Origin: JAMXLL01 sp035279875
GTDB lineage: Bacteria > Desulfobacterota > Binatia > Binatales > Binataceae
NCBI GenBank assembly: GCA_035279875.1
Contig: DATEGX010000262.1
Coordinates: forward strand, 1 to 7,553
Reading direction: 5' to 3'
Length of the DNA stretch: 7,553 bases
The notes under the pieces are model-generated. The model was not told where the DNA came from and ran no database searches. It was given only the letters and a program-made list of their open reading frames with translations. Of this stretch, positions 1 to 5,956 are shown piece after piece (position 1 is the first letter of the stretch; each line of letters starts with the position of its first letter). The position numbers and the translations under genes are program-made.

Positions 1-413
<413 letters not shown>

Positions 414-611
414 CTAGGTATTCAACTGGCTAGCTGATCAGTTGGATACTTTGCCAGCTGCGCATCCGCTGCGACTGTCGCGAGATAGTCACGCTACGGC
501 GGCTGTGTCGGCATAGACCCGATCGCAGGCAAGGATTCTGACGTCCTGCTTGAAGAACCCTCATTCAGTTGTCAGGAAATTATCCCGCCGCTAACTGCGG
601 TGGGAAACAGG
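414..611 (+). other. 23S-5S internal transcribed spacer
   Basis: About 200 bp separate the 23S end from the 5S gene. I see no tRNA cloverleaf here. Two stable hairpins lie at its ends. The first has arms 418-428 and 439-449: 11 pairs including one G-T wobble, a 10-nt loop, and two more pairs possible outside. The second has arms 584-591 and 597-604: 8 pairs with one wobble around the loop TAACT, ending only a few bases before the 5S. Their positions fit rRNA precursor processing (RNase III or other maturation sites), which is inference. The middle (about 453-580) holds only weak, imperfect pairing. Confidence 0.8.
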
Positions 612-732
612 TTTCCGGTCGTCATAGCGGAGGTGTAACACCCGTTCCCATCCCGAACACGGCAGTTAAGCCCTCCAGCGCCGATGGTACTGTGACCGAA
701 GGCGTCACGGGAGAGTAGGACGCGGCCGGGGA
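612..732 (+). rRNA. rrf: 5S ribosomal RNA
   Basis: A complete 5S rRNA of about 120 nt. The diagnostic stretches CCCGTTCCCATCCCGAAC (640-657) and GGCAGTTAAGCCCT (661-674) form loops B/C, and GAGAGTAGGACG lies near the 3' end. The ends were set from helix I: bases 613-621 pair without gaps with 723-731 (three G-T wobbles), and 612 with 732. It is the last gene of the rRNA operon and is followed by an intrinsic terminator six bases later. Confidence 0.97.
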
Positions 733-737
733 ATCTC

Positions 738-779
738 AAAGGGGCGTTGCCATAACGGCAGCGCCCCTTTCGCTTTTTT
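738..779 (+). terminator. Intrinsic terminator of the rRNA operon
   Basis: A hairpin with a 14-bp stem (AAAGGGGCG... pairing with ...GCGCCCCTTT, one G-T wobble) and the 5-nt loop ATAAC covers 738-770. It is followed by CGCTTTTTT. It sits directly after the 5S gene and should end rRNA transcription, separating the operon from the protein gene that follows on the same strand. Confidence 0.93.
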
Positions 780-866
780 GGAGCGTCGACGGAGTTGCGG
801 GCGTTGGAAAAAAAGTTCGGGGCTTCCCCCTTTGCATCGCGGCCTTCAGGAATTAGTCTCGTAAGC

Positions 867-874
867 GGGAAGGA
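867..874 (+). promoter_or_regulatory. Shine-Dalgarno site choosing the GTG start at 882
   Basis: GGGAAGGA ends seven bases before GTG at 882, a textbook spacing. The longer frame would begin with TTG at 795, which has GGAG touching the codon and no usable spacing. No confident -35/-10 pair was found between the rRNA terminator and this site. Confidence 0.65.
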
Positions 875-881
875 TGTGCCC

Positions 882-1535
882 GTGAATATCGACGTGGTCA
901 GGGATCGGCTCGCCCGGCTTTCGGATCTGGGATCGGAGCTGATCCAGACGCGCTATAAGTCCGACTTGTCGCATCAGGAGTTCGTCGACGCGAGCGCGTT
1001 TCGCGAATGGCGCGTCGGCTGCGTGGCTTTTCTGCGCGAAGCGCTGGGCGGCGATAGCCCCTATACCAAGGAATTCGAGTTCAACTGTGACAGCCACTAC
1101 CTCTCTTCGGTCGCGCGCGGCCAGGCGGTGCTGCGAGCAGCCCGCGAGTATATCGATTTCGGTCCGGTTGCGCGGGTCGAGGAGCTGGTGGCGGCCGAGA
1201 TCTTCACCGATTTGCTTGGAATGGCCGAGCGGCTGATACGCCAGCGGCATCTCGGTTCCGCAATCGCGGTCGCCTGCGCGGTGCTCGAGGACGTAATGCG
1301 GCGCAGCGCGCGCCATCGCAAAATTGCGATTCGCGAGAATGTCGACGAACTAACGGAACTCAATGCGAAAATGGCCGCCGCGGGCGTCTATGGTGAAGCC
1401 CTGCGCAAGCGTATCGATGAATGGGCCGAAATTCGCACGCGAGCGGAATCCAGTGAGCCGGCGGCCGAGGCGCGCGTCGAGGTAGAGCGGCTGCTCAAAG
1501 GCGTGCGCGACTTCGTCAACGATCATTTGTTCTAA
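882..1535 (+). CDS. Hypothetical protein with degenerate HEPN/DUF4145-like C-terminal domain
   Basis: A 217-aa, mostly helical, soluble-looking protein with no signal peptide or membrane segment. The frame stays open upstream to a TTG at 795, but GTG 882 has the good Shine-Dalgarno site. The second half has a pattern I associate with HEPN-type helical domains of DUF4145-like proteins: HLGSAIAVACAVLEDVMRR (123-141), then LTELNAKMAAAGVY (157-170), then WAEIRTRAES (181-190) and a last helix with VRDFVNDHLF. HEPN RNases of this shape usually have RNxxxH where this protein has R185-T-R-A-E-S190, so the arginine is kept and the histidine position holds serine. If the family call is right, it is probably catalytically dead or not a nuclease. 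The N-terminal 100 residues are not recognised. It stands alone after the rRNA operon, convergent with the M24 gene 54 bp away; no antitoxin-like partner is next to it. Family assignment is inference from pattern. Confidence 0.72.
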   Translation: MNIDVVRDRLARLSDLGSELIQTRYKSDLSHQEFVDASAFREWRVGCVAFLREALGGDSPYTKEFEFNCDSHYLSSVARGQAVLRAAREYIDFGPVARVEELVAAEIFTDLLGMAERLIRQRHLGSAIAVACAVLEDVMRRSARHRKIAIRENVDELTELNAKMAAAGVYGEALRKRIDEWAEIRTRAESSEPAAEARVEVERLLKGVRDFVNDHLF

Positions 1536-1589
1536 AACGGCGATCGTGGCCGGTCGATCTGTACCTGTGAACAGTCCCGGCCGCAGCCT

Positions 1590-2789
1590 CTAGCGCGGGT
1601 AACGCGCCAACAATGGAACTATCGCGTCCTGGGCGGGGGCGGCGCTGACCTCGGCACGGCCGTTTTCGATCGTCATGTCCAGTTCGCTGCGCATCCCGAA
1701 GCGACCGGGCAGGTAAATTCCCGGCTCGACCGAGAAGCAAGTGCGCTCGATTAGCGGGCGGTGGTCGCGGGTTTCGAGCGAGTCGAGGTTGGCGCCGGTG
1801 CCATGCACCTCGCGGCCGATAGAATGGCCGGTGCGATGGACGAATTGCTCGCCGTAGCCAGCCTGTTCGATTATCTGCCGCGCGGCCTGGTCGGCTTCTT
1901 CGCCGGAAATTGGCAGGGCCTCGGCGACCCGCCCCTGCACCAGCTCGACCGCGGCGTCACGTGCTCGGGCGACGATCCGGAAAACCTCGGCATGATCGTC
2001 AGGCACCCGCTCTCCGACGTAGCCCATCCAGGTCAGATCACCGTAGATCGCGTCGGGCGCTGATTCCTTGGCGAACAAATCGATCAGGACCAAGTCGCCA
2101 GGGCGAATCGGCGTGTCATGGTCCATCGAAGGGCCAAAATGCGGATTAGCGGCATTCGCGTTGACCGCGACGATCGGCGCTTCGTCCGTGCGCATGCCAT
2201 GAGCCGCGATTCGCTCGAGCACGAAGCGCTGAATCTGGTATTCGCTGCAGGTCAGATCGCGATGGGTGCGGCGCGCGATTTCGGCAAAAGCTTCGTCGAC
2301 TACCTCGCGCAGCGCCGCGGCGGCCCGGCGATGGCCCGCGAGTTGATCGCCGGTCAGGGTCGCTTCGAAGTTCTGGATCAGATCGGCGGCGGTGACGATC
2401 TCAACGCCGAGTGCGCGCACCAATTCGATCGTGCCGGCATCGACTCGCGCCACATACGGAATTGCGCAGTGCGGCGAGTAATTCATCGCGATACGGCCTC
2501 GACCCTTGAGGATTTGCGCCAGGCCGGCGAGCATTTCGCGCTCCGACCGATAAACGATTCGCGGCGAAGCTGGAAGCAGGTCGAGCCGATGGGCTTCGAC
2601 CGCCGAAACCAATGCCTGAGGCGGGCCGTCGGCGGCGATAAAATAAAACCATCGCCGGCTCGTTATGCCTTTATCCGACAGGCCCAGAATCCGATAGGCG
2701 AGCGGATCGCTGAGGCGGAAATCATAGAGCAGCCAGCCGTCGAGGCCCGCGTCCTTGAGCGCGACGGTAATCTCCTCGATGCGTGTCAT
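1590..2789 (-). CDS. M24 family metallopeptidase (Xaa-Pro aminopeptidase-like)
   Basis: A 399-aa cytoplasmic protein with the two-domain layout of aminopeptidase P/prolidase proteins: a creatinase-like N-terminal domain (about 1-140) and a pita-bread catalytic domain (about 150-395). All five metal ligands of the M24 fold can be placed: D237 (LVLIDLF), D251 (YGDLTW), H322 (HRTGHSIGREVHG), E355 (FSVEPGIYL) and E369 (GMRSELDMT). The conserved H217 (NPHFGP) is also present. The gap between the two aspartates is 14 residues, against 11 in E. coli PepP, so a small insertion lies in that hairpin. Such enzymes usually cleave X-Pro bonds with two Mn or Co ions, but relatives include creatinase and other non-peptidase members, so the substrate is open. 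ATG 2789 follows the stop codon of the upstream PPOX gene by only 3 bp and has no good Shine-Dalgarno site, so translational coupling is likely. It is the last gene of a three-gene minus-strand set. Confidence 0.93.
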   Translation of the reverse strand: MTRIEEITVALKDAGLDGWLLYDFRLSDPLAYRILGLSDKGITSRRWFYFIAADGPPQALVSAVEAHRLDLLPASPRIVYRSEREMLAGLAQILKGRGRIAMNYSPHCAIPYVARVDAGTIELVRALGVEIVTAADLIQNFEATLTGDQLAGHRRAAAALREVVDEAFAEIARRTHRDLTCSEYQIQRFVLERIAAHGMRTDEAPIVAVNANAANPHFGPSMDHDTPIRPGDLVLIDLFAKESAPDAIYGDLTWMGYVGERVPDDHAEVFRIVARARDAAVELVQGRVAEALPISGEEADQAARQIIEQAGYGEQFVHRTGHSIGREVHGTGANLDSLETRDHRPLIERTCFSVEPGIYLPGRFGMRSELDMTIENGRAEVSAAPAQDAIVPLLARYPR

Positions 2790-2792
2790 CGC

Positions 2793-3272
2793 TTATGCGG
2801 AAGGGGCGGGCTTGAAGCGCTCGCCCCAGGTATGGACCCGGATCGCATCGATGCGGACCATCGGATTGCGCTCGACGCTCAGCATCATCACGCGATACTG
2901 AGGATATTTGTCGCGAAGGCTGCGCAGCGCGAGCATGTATTCGGACGAATCGTCCACGATATGCGCTTCGCCATGAATCAGCACGTAGGCGAGGCAGGCC
3001 CAGTCCTCCTCGTAATGGTCGATGACCAGGGCGACGCGCCGATTCTCGGCGATGTTGCGCATCCGCTTGAGGCCGGTACCGGTCAGCCGCTTGGGCTTCT
3101 CGTCGATAACGAAGTAAATGTGCGCCGCGTCGTCGAACCAGAAGCAGATAGGAATATTGTGTGGCACGCCGTCCTGGCTCGAGGTCGCCAAATGACCGAG
3201 CCGCGCGAGCCGCAGGAACTCGCGGACTCGGGCATCGCTGATGTCGCCGAGGCTTCGGCCTTCTATCGCCAT
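2793..3272 (-). CDS. PPOX-class flavin/F420-binding split-barrel protein, Rv0121-like
   Basis: A 159-aa protein of the pyridoxamine-phosphate-oxidase-like split-barrel fold. The match is closest to the PPOX class F420-dependent Rv0121 family: LATSSQDGVPHNIPICFWF (28-46), the strand and loop VIDEKPKRL (55-63), RMRNIAENRRVALVIDHY (70-87), then DKYPQYR and a closing IRVHTWGERF. The length is normal for this family. These proteins bind F420, FMN or heme, and the cofactor cannot be read from sequence alone. The Rv0121-type motifs favour F420 and would mean the host makes it, which is inference. The start ATG at 3272 has GGAGG (3288-3284) 11 bases upstream, a slightly long spacing. It lies 67 bp after the DUF971 gene and 3 bp before the M24 gene, so it is probably the middle gene of one transcript. 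No obvious promoter was found in the 67-bp gap. Confidence 0.9.
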   Translation of the reverse strand: MAIEGRSLGDISDARVREFLRLARLGHLATSSQDGVPHNIPICFWFDDAAHIYFVIDEKPKRLTGTGLKRMRNIAENRRVALVIDHYEEDWACLAYVLIHGEAHIVDDSSEYMLALRSLRDKYPQYRVMMLSVERNPMVRIDAIRVHTWGERFKPAPSA

Positions 3273-3339
3273 AGGTTAGGTAGCCTCCGACTATCTCGAC
3301 AATCTCGGGTGCCTTTATGGCGACGCTCGGGAAGTTGGT

Positions 3340-3678
3340 CTACCTGCCAGTTATTGGACGCTCGGGTTCCTGCACGCATAGCGCGCACCCGCAAATCGAG
3401 CGAAGTTGTGCGGCCGTGTAGAGGGTTTCGTGCCCGTCAATCCATGCCAAATAGACCGCACTATTGCCCAAGCGCGATAATTGCAGCAGACGCTGGCGTT
3501 CGCTCGCAACTTCACCTTCGACCGCTCCGCCGCAAGCGTTGCATGGGCAATGACGTCGAAGACCTTCGAGCGGAAAGATGCTGTCGTGCCCGTCGGTCCA
3601 TTGCACGCCGACCGCGTAGCGCCCGACCTCGTTAAGACTGCGAATTATCGGGGGCGTCTTTGACTTGCCGAGCGTCAT
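3340..3678 (-). CDS. DUF971 domain protein with two CxCxxC motifs
   Basis: A 112-aa protein of the DUF971 family (gamma-butyrobetaine hydroxylase-like N-terminal domain). This small fold is found alone in many bacteria, and fused to or near Mrp/ApbC iron-sulfur carriers or hydroxylases; its biochemical role is poorly known. It is built from two halves in exact register: VQWTDGHDSIF with CPCNAC (W27, cysteines 44, 46, 49) and LAWIDGHETLY with CGCALC (W79, cysteines 96, 98, 101). In both halves the tryptophan to first cysteine distance is 17 residues. The WxDGH repeat is usual for the family; cysteine triads in both halves seem less usual. They could bind zinc or an Fe-S cluster, alone or across a dimer. 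ATG 3678 is taken because conserved sequence starts soon after it and an extended -10 promoter lies just upstream; no strong Shine-Dalgarno site is seen (CAGAG only). First gene of the minus-strand operon. Confidence 0.88.
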   Translation of the reverse strand: MTLGKSKTPPIIRSLNEVGRYAVGVQWTDGHDSIFPLEGLRRHCPCNACGGAVEGEVASERQRLLQLSRLGNSAVYLAWIDGHETLYTAAQLRSICGCALCVQEPERPITGR

Positions 3679-3698
3679 TGTTGCACTCTGAACGTTGA

Positions 3699-3707
3699 AT
3701 TATAGCA
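3699..3707 (-). promoter_or_regulatory. Extended -10 promoter for the DUF971-PPOX-M24 operon
   Basis: On the minus strand this reads TGCTATAAT: a perfect TATAAT (3704-3699) with the TGn extension. Transcription would start near 3692, leaving a leader of about 14 nt before ATG 3678. The best -35-like match is TTCACC (3729-3724), 19 bases away and weak, which fits an extended -10 type promoter that does not need a good -35. Confidence 0.6.
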
Positions 3708-3860
3708 CGGCCCTGGCGATTGCGGTGAAGCCTCGCTGATCCGGCTGGCTCTAAACTTTTACGCCGAAGCTTCGCCGCAAATCGCGGGATCGGCATACTG
3801 TCTGGTCGGCGGCACGTGGACTGCCGCCAATTCTCAACCTGCGAAACGGAGGCTCGAAAA

Positions 3861-4337
3861 ATGGACGAAAATGCAAAGAAAAAAGGCCTGCGGATGATCC
3901 CGTACGGACTTCAGGTACTTGGTGCACGTAATGGCGACAAGCAGACCGTCGCGACCATCAACTGGACCACGCAGGCGAGTTTTCAGCCACCCCTGGTGGT
4001 TGTCGGTATCAAGACCGACTCGACCGCGCATGAACTCGTGAAACAATCGAAGAAATTCACGCTTTCGATGCTGGGCGCCGGGCAGAAGGATCTGGCGTTG
4101 GCGTTTTTTAAGCACGTAGACCCTAAAGACGGCAAGTTCGGCAATTACGCCTACGAGAGCGGCAAGAACGGCGCGCCGATCGTCAGTGACGCGGCGGCCG
4201 CCGTGGAATGCGACGTGGTGCATTTCTATGAGCATGGCGACCACAGCATCGCGGTCGGCGTGGTGACTGAGGCCTATCTCAAAAAGGATGTCGATCCGCT
4301 GACCCTCAAGGAATGCGGCTTCAATTACGGCGGCTGA
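3861..4337 (+). CDS. Flavin reductase-like (FMN-binding split barrel) protein
   Basis: A 158-aa protein of the flavin reductase-like domain family (DIM6/NTAB type). Visible family features are the N-terminal strand MIPYGLQVLGARNGDKQTVATINW (given here by its position, 12-35), the flavin-binding segment TQASFQPPLVVVGIKTDST (37-55), KFTLSMLG (65-72) and the GDHSIAVGVVTEA strand near the C-terminus (126-138). Members bind FMN or FAD; many reduce free flavin with NAD(P)H for a partner monooxygenase, others are flavoenzymes of unknown substrate. ATG 3861 is chosen because GGAGG (3848-3852) lies eight bases upstream; the frame is open back to 3816, but that part has no family similarity. It is divergent from the DUF971 operon and followed by a strong terminator, so it is probably monocistronic. 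No monooxygenase partner is adjacent: the Rieske oxygenase further on normally takes electrons from ferredoxin, not from reduced flavin. Confidence 0.87.
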   Translation: MDENAKKKGLRMIPYGLQVLGARNGDKQTVATINWTTQASFQPPLVVVGIKTDSTAHELVKQSKKFTLSMLGAGQKDLALAFFKHVDPKDGKFGNYAYESGKNGAPIVSDAAAAVECDVVHFYEHGDHSIAVGVVTEAYLKKDVDPLTLKECGFNYGG

Positions 4338-4366
4338 GCAGCTCAAAGCCGCAGGGATATGATGTT

Positions 4367-4412
4367 TTGCGGGTCGCGTGAGCAGTTCTGCTTTCGCGTC
4401 CCGCAATTTTTT
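4367..4412 (+). terminator. Intrinsic terminator after the flavin reductase gene
   Basis: A long hairpin has arms TTGCGGG (4367-4373) and CCCGCAA (4400-4406), continued inward by CGCG/CGCG and GAGCAG/CTGCTT pairing with two T-T mismatches and a tiny GTTC-type loop. A run of six T (4407-4412) follows. This is a strong rho-independent terminator 29 bp after the stop codon. Confidence 0.92.
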
Positions 4413-4436
4413 GGTGACTCCATGCGATGAGTCACC
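4413..4436 (+). repeat. Perfect 8-bp inverted repeat directly after the terminator
   Basis: GGTGACTC (4413-4420) and GAGTCACC (4429-4436) are perfect inverted copies around the 8-nt spacer CATGCGAT. Two further pairs are possible outside (one wobble). It abuts the T-run of the terminator and lies 98 bp before the dehydrogenase start. It could be an operator for that gene, a second hairpin that backs up the terminator, or chance. Confidence 0.5.
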
Positions 4437-4521
4437 GAACCATCGCCCGAAGCGTATTGAGCATCTACTCGTAGCTAGTTGAAGCCGGGTGCCAGCCTGG
4501 TTCGCCGCGTCGGGTTTTGCG

Positions 4522-4526
4522 GGAGG
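4522..4526 (+). promoter_or_regulatory. Shine-Dalgarno site choosing the GTG start at 4534
   Basis: GGAGG ends seven bases before GTG 4534. An in-frame ATG at 4528 is only one base away from it, too close for normal initiation, so the GTG is the better start. The difference is two residues. Confidence 0.65.
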
Positions 4527-4533
4527 AATGCAC

Positions 4534-5589
4534 GTGCCGAGGAAGAAAGTTGTGGTCCTGCCGGGCGACGATACCGCGCCAGATACGGTCAACGGCGCGA
4601 TGGAGGTGATGCGCGCGCTGAAGCTGGATATCGAGTTCGTCGAATTTCCCCCGGGCGAGCAGTGGATACGCGGCGAAACTGACAAGGCGGCCCGCGCGGC
4701 GATTGACAGTTCCGACTCGACGTTATTCGGTTCGACTTCAGGCAAGACCACATCGATCGGTTACCTGCGATGGGGTAAGCGCACTTACGCCAACGTACGT
4801 CCCTGCCGCTACATGAAAGGATTCCGAAGTCCGCTGGCCCACCCAGACGGTATCGATTTCGTGATTGTGCGGGAAAATCTCGAAGACCTGTATCTCGGCC
4901 TCGAAGGTCCGCTGCAGGCGCTCGCGCCGCTCCATCTGAGCAGTCGAATCCTGCGCGGGGAGCTGAACACGTCGGAGCGGGGAATTTTCGCGATCAAAGT
5001 CATTACCGAGCGCAATACCCGGCAGGTTGCGCACTTCGCCTGCAAGCTCGCGCAGCGGAGAAAATCGGAAGGACATCCGGGCAAGCTGACCTGCACTTCG
5101 AAGTACAACATGCTGCGCGAGAGTGACGGGTTTTTTCGCCAGATCGTGGCCGAGGTGGCCGCCGGCTACCCGGAGATCAAGTACGAGGAATTCATCGTTG
5201 ACGATTTCGCGCGGCGGTTGGTGCAAAGCTCGCACGAGCTGGACGTGGTTGTGATGCCGAACCTGTATGGCGACATCCTCTCGGACGCCGCCGCCGGGAC
5301 TATAGGCGGGCTTGGACTCGCGCCCTCGGGATGCTACGGCGACGACTATGCCTACTTCGAATCGGTGCACGGCACGGCGCCCGATATCAAGGGGATGGGC
5401 ATCATAAATCCGACCGCCACGATGCTTTCGGCGGCGATGATGCTCGACTATCTCGGGATGCGCGACGAATCGAGGCGCTTCGAGAAGGCGATCAGCAAGG
5501 TCTACGCAGAAGGCAAAGTCCTGACCCCCGACCAGGGCGGCAACGGCAAGACCGTAGAACTGACCCGCGCAGTGATCGCGAATCTGTAA
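4534..5589 (+). CDS. Isocitrate/isopropylmalate dehydrogenase family protein, NAD type, divergent clade
   Basis: A 351-aa beta-decarboxylating dehydrogenase, which oxidises a 2-hydroxy acid and decarboxylates it with a divalent metal. The family signature NLYGDILSDAAAGTIGGLGL lies at 243-262. Catalytic and metal residues match E. coli Icd: R79, R89, R113 and Y120 (VRENLEDLYLG), K190 and N192 (SKYN), D223, D247 and D251. After HGTAP the residues are D284-I285, the pair typical of NAD-using enzymes; NADP enzymes carry Lys-Tyr. Two conserved places differ. The GDGIGPE loop reads GDDTAPD (11-17), and the specificity helix is KTTSIGYLRWGK (71-82), where E. coli Icd Ser113 aligns with Thr and Asn115 with Ile. 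The leucines of isopropylmalate enzymes are also absent. The substrate is therefore uncertain: isocitrate, or another malate- or tartrate-like acid. The gene stands alone, 28 bp from the convergent ferredoxin gene. A longer frame reaches 4489 without a ribosome site. Confidence 0.9.
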   Translation: MPRKKVVVLPGDDTAPDTVNGAMEVMRALKLDIEFVEFPPGEQWIRGETDKAARAAIDSSDSTLFGSTSGKTTSIGYLRWGKRTYANVRPCRYMKGFRSPLAHPDGIDFVIVRENLEDLYLGLEGPLQALAPLHLSSRILRGELNTSERGIFAIKVITERNTRQVAHFACKLAQRRKSEGHPGKLTCTSKYNMLRESDGFFRQIVAEVAAGYPEIKYEEFIVDDFARRLVQSSHELDVVVMPNLYGDILSDAAAGTIGGLGLAPSGCYGDDYAYFESVHGTAPDIKGMGIINPTATMLSAAMMLDYLGMRDESRRFEKAISKVYAEGKVLTPDQGGNGKTVELTRAVIANL

Positions 5590-5617
5590 GGGGTGGGCGT
5601 GCGGTCAGCGGTTCAAA

Positions 5618-5929
5618 TCACCCGAATTCAACGAATACCTCGCCGTCGACAACCTTGACCGGGTAAGTCTTGACCGGCCGGTTAGCCGGCAGCGAGAGCA
5701 CGTTGCCGGTGCGGATGTCGAACAGCGAAGCATGGTAAGGACATTCAACCGTGCATTCCTCGAGGTCGACGTCGCCCGCTGCCAGCGAAGCCTGCGCGTG
5801 GCTGCAGGTGTCTTCGGTGGCATAAAAGCCGTCTTTCAGGTGGTAAACCGCGACCGGTGGGCTGAGATTCAGCCGAAGCGCCTCGCCGGGTTTGAGCTCG
5901 TCAGTTTTGCATGCTTTGACCAGCGCCAT
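5618..5929 (-). CDS. Rieske [2Fe-2S] ferredoxin
   Basis: A 103-aa soluble Rieske ferredoxin of the BphF/HcaC/CarAc type, which passes single electrons from a reductase to an oxygenase. The cluster ligands are C42 and H44 (CSH) and C63 and H66 (CPYH), spaced C-x-H-x18-C-x2-H, and the third conserved loop follows as FDIRTGNVLSLPA (70-82). Length is normal; there is no signal peptide or membrane anchor. It starts 27 bp after the oxygenase alpha stop codon on the same strand, so the two are almost certainly co-transcribed and are natural partners. The ribosome site is modest (GAGAG very close to the ATG, GGAG about 14 bases away). The gene ends 28 bp from the convergent dehydrogenase with no clear terminator between them. 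Confidence 0.94.
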   Translation of the reverse strand: MALVKACKTDELKPGEALRLNLSPPVAVYHLKDGFYATEDTCSHAQASLAAGDVDLEECTVECPYHASLFDIRTGNVLSLPANRPVKTYPVKVVDGEVFVEFG

Positions 5930-5956
5930 AACTCTCGAATCTGCTCCAATCTTCGA

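Noticed and set aside
795..881. TTG 795 as the start of the HEPN-like protein
   Set aside because: The GGAG before it touches the codon, while GTG 882 has GGGAAGGA at a seven-base spacing. The extra 29 residues show no conserved look, but this start is not excluded.
882..1535. A HEPN-MNT type toxin-antitoxin pair
   Set aside because: The catalytic histidine is missing and no small partner gene lies on either side: rRNA on the left, a convergent M24 gene on the right.
2118..3635. A 505-codon plus-strand frame, the longest in the window
   Set aside because: It lies antisense to the M24, PPOX and DUF971 genes, whose products show complete family motifs. Its own translation is Arg/Asp/His-rich without domains, as expected for a shadow frame in GC-rich DNA.
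3771..3799. TTCGCC and CATACT, 17 bases apart, as promoter for the flavin reductase gene
   Set aside because: The spacing is right, but the hexamers match the consensus at only three and four positions, too weak to list.
3834..4751. A 305-codon minus-strand frame
   Set aside because: It is antisense to the flavin reductase gene, the terminator and the start of the dehydrogenase, and its translation has no recognisable domain.
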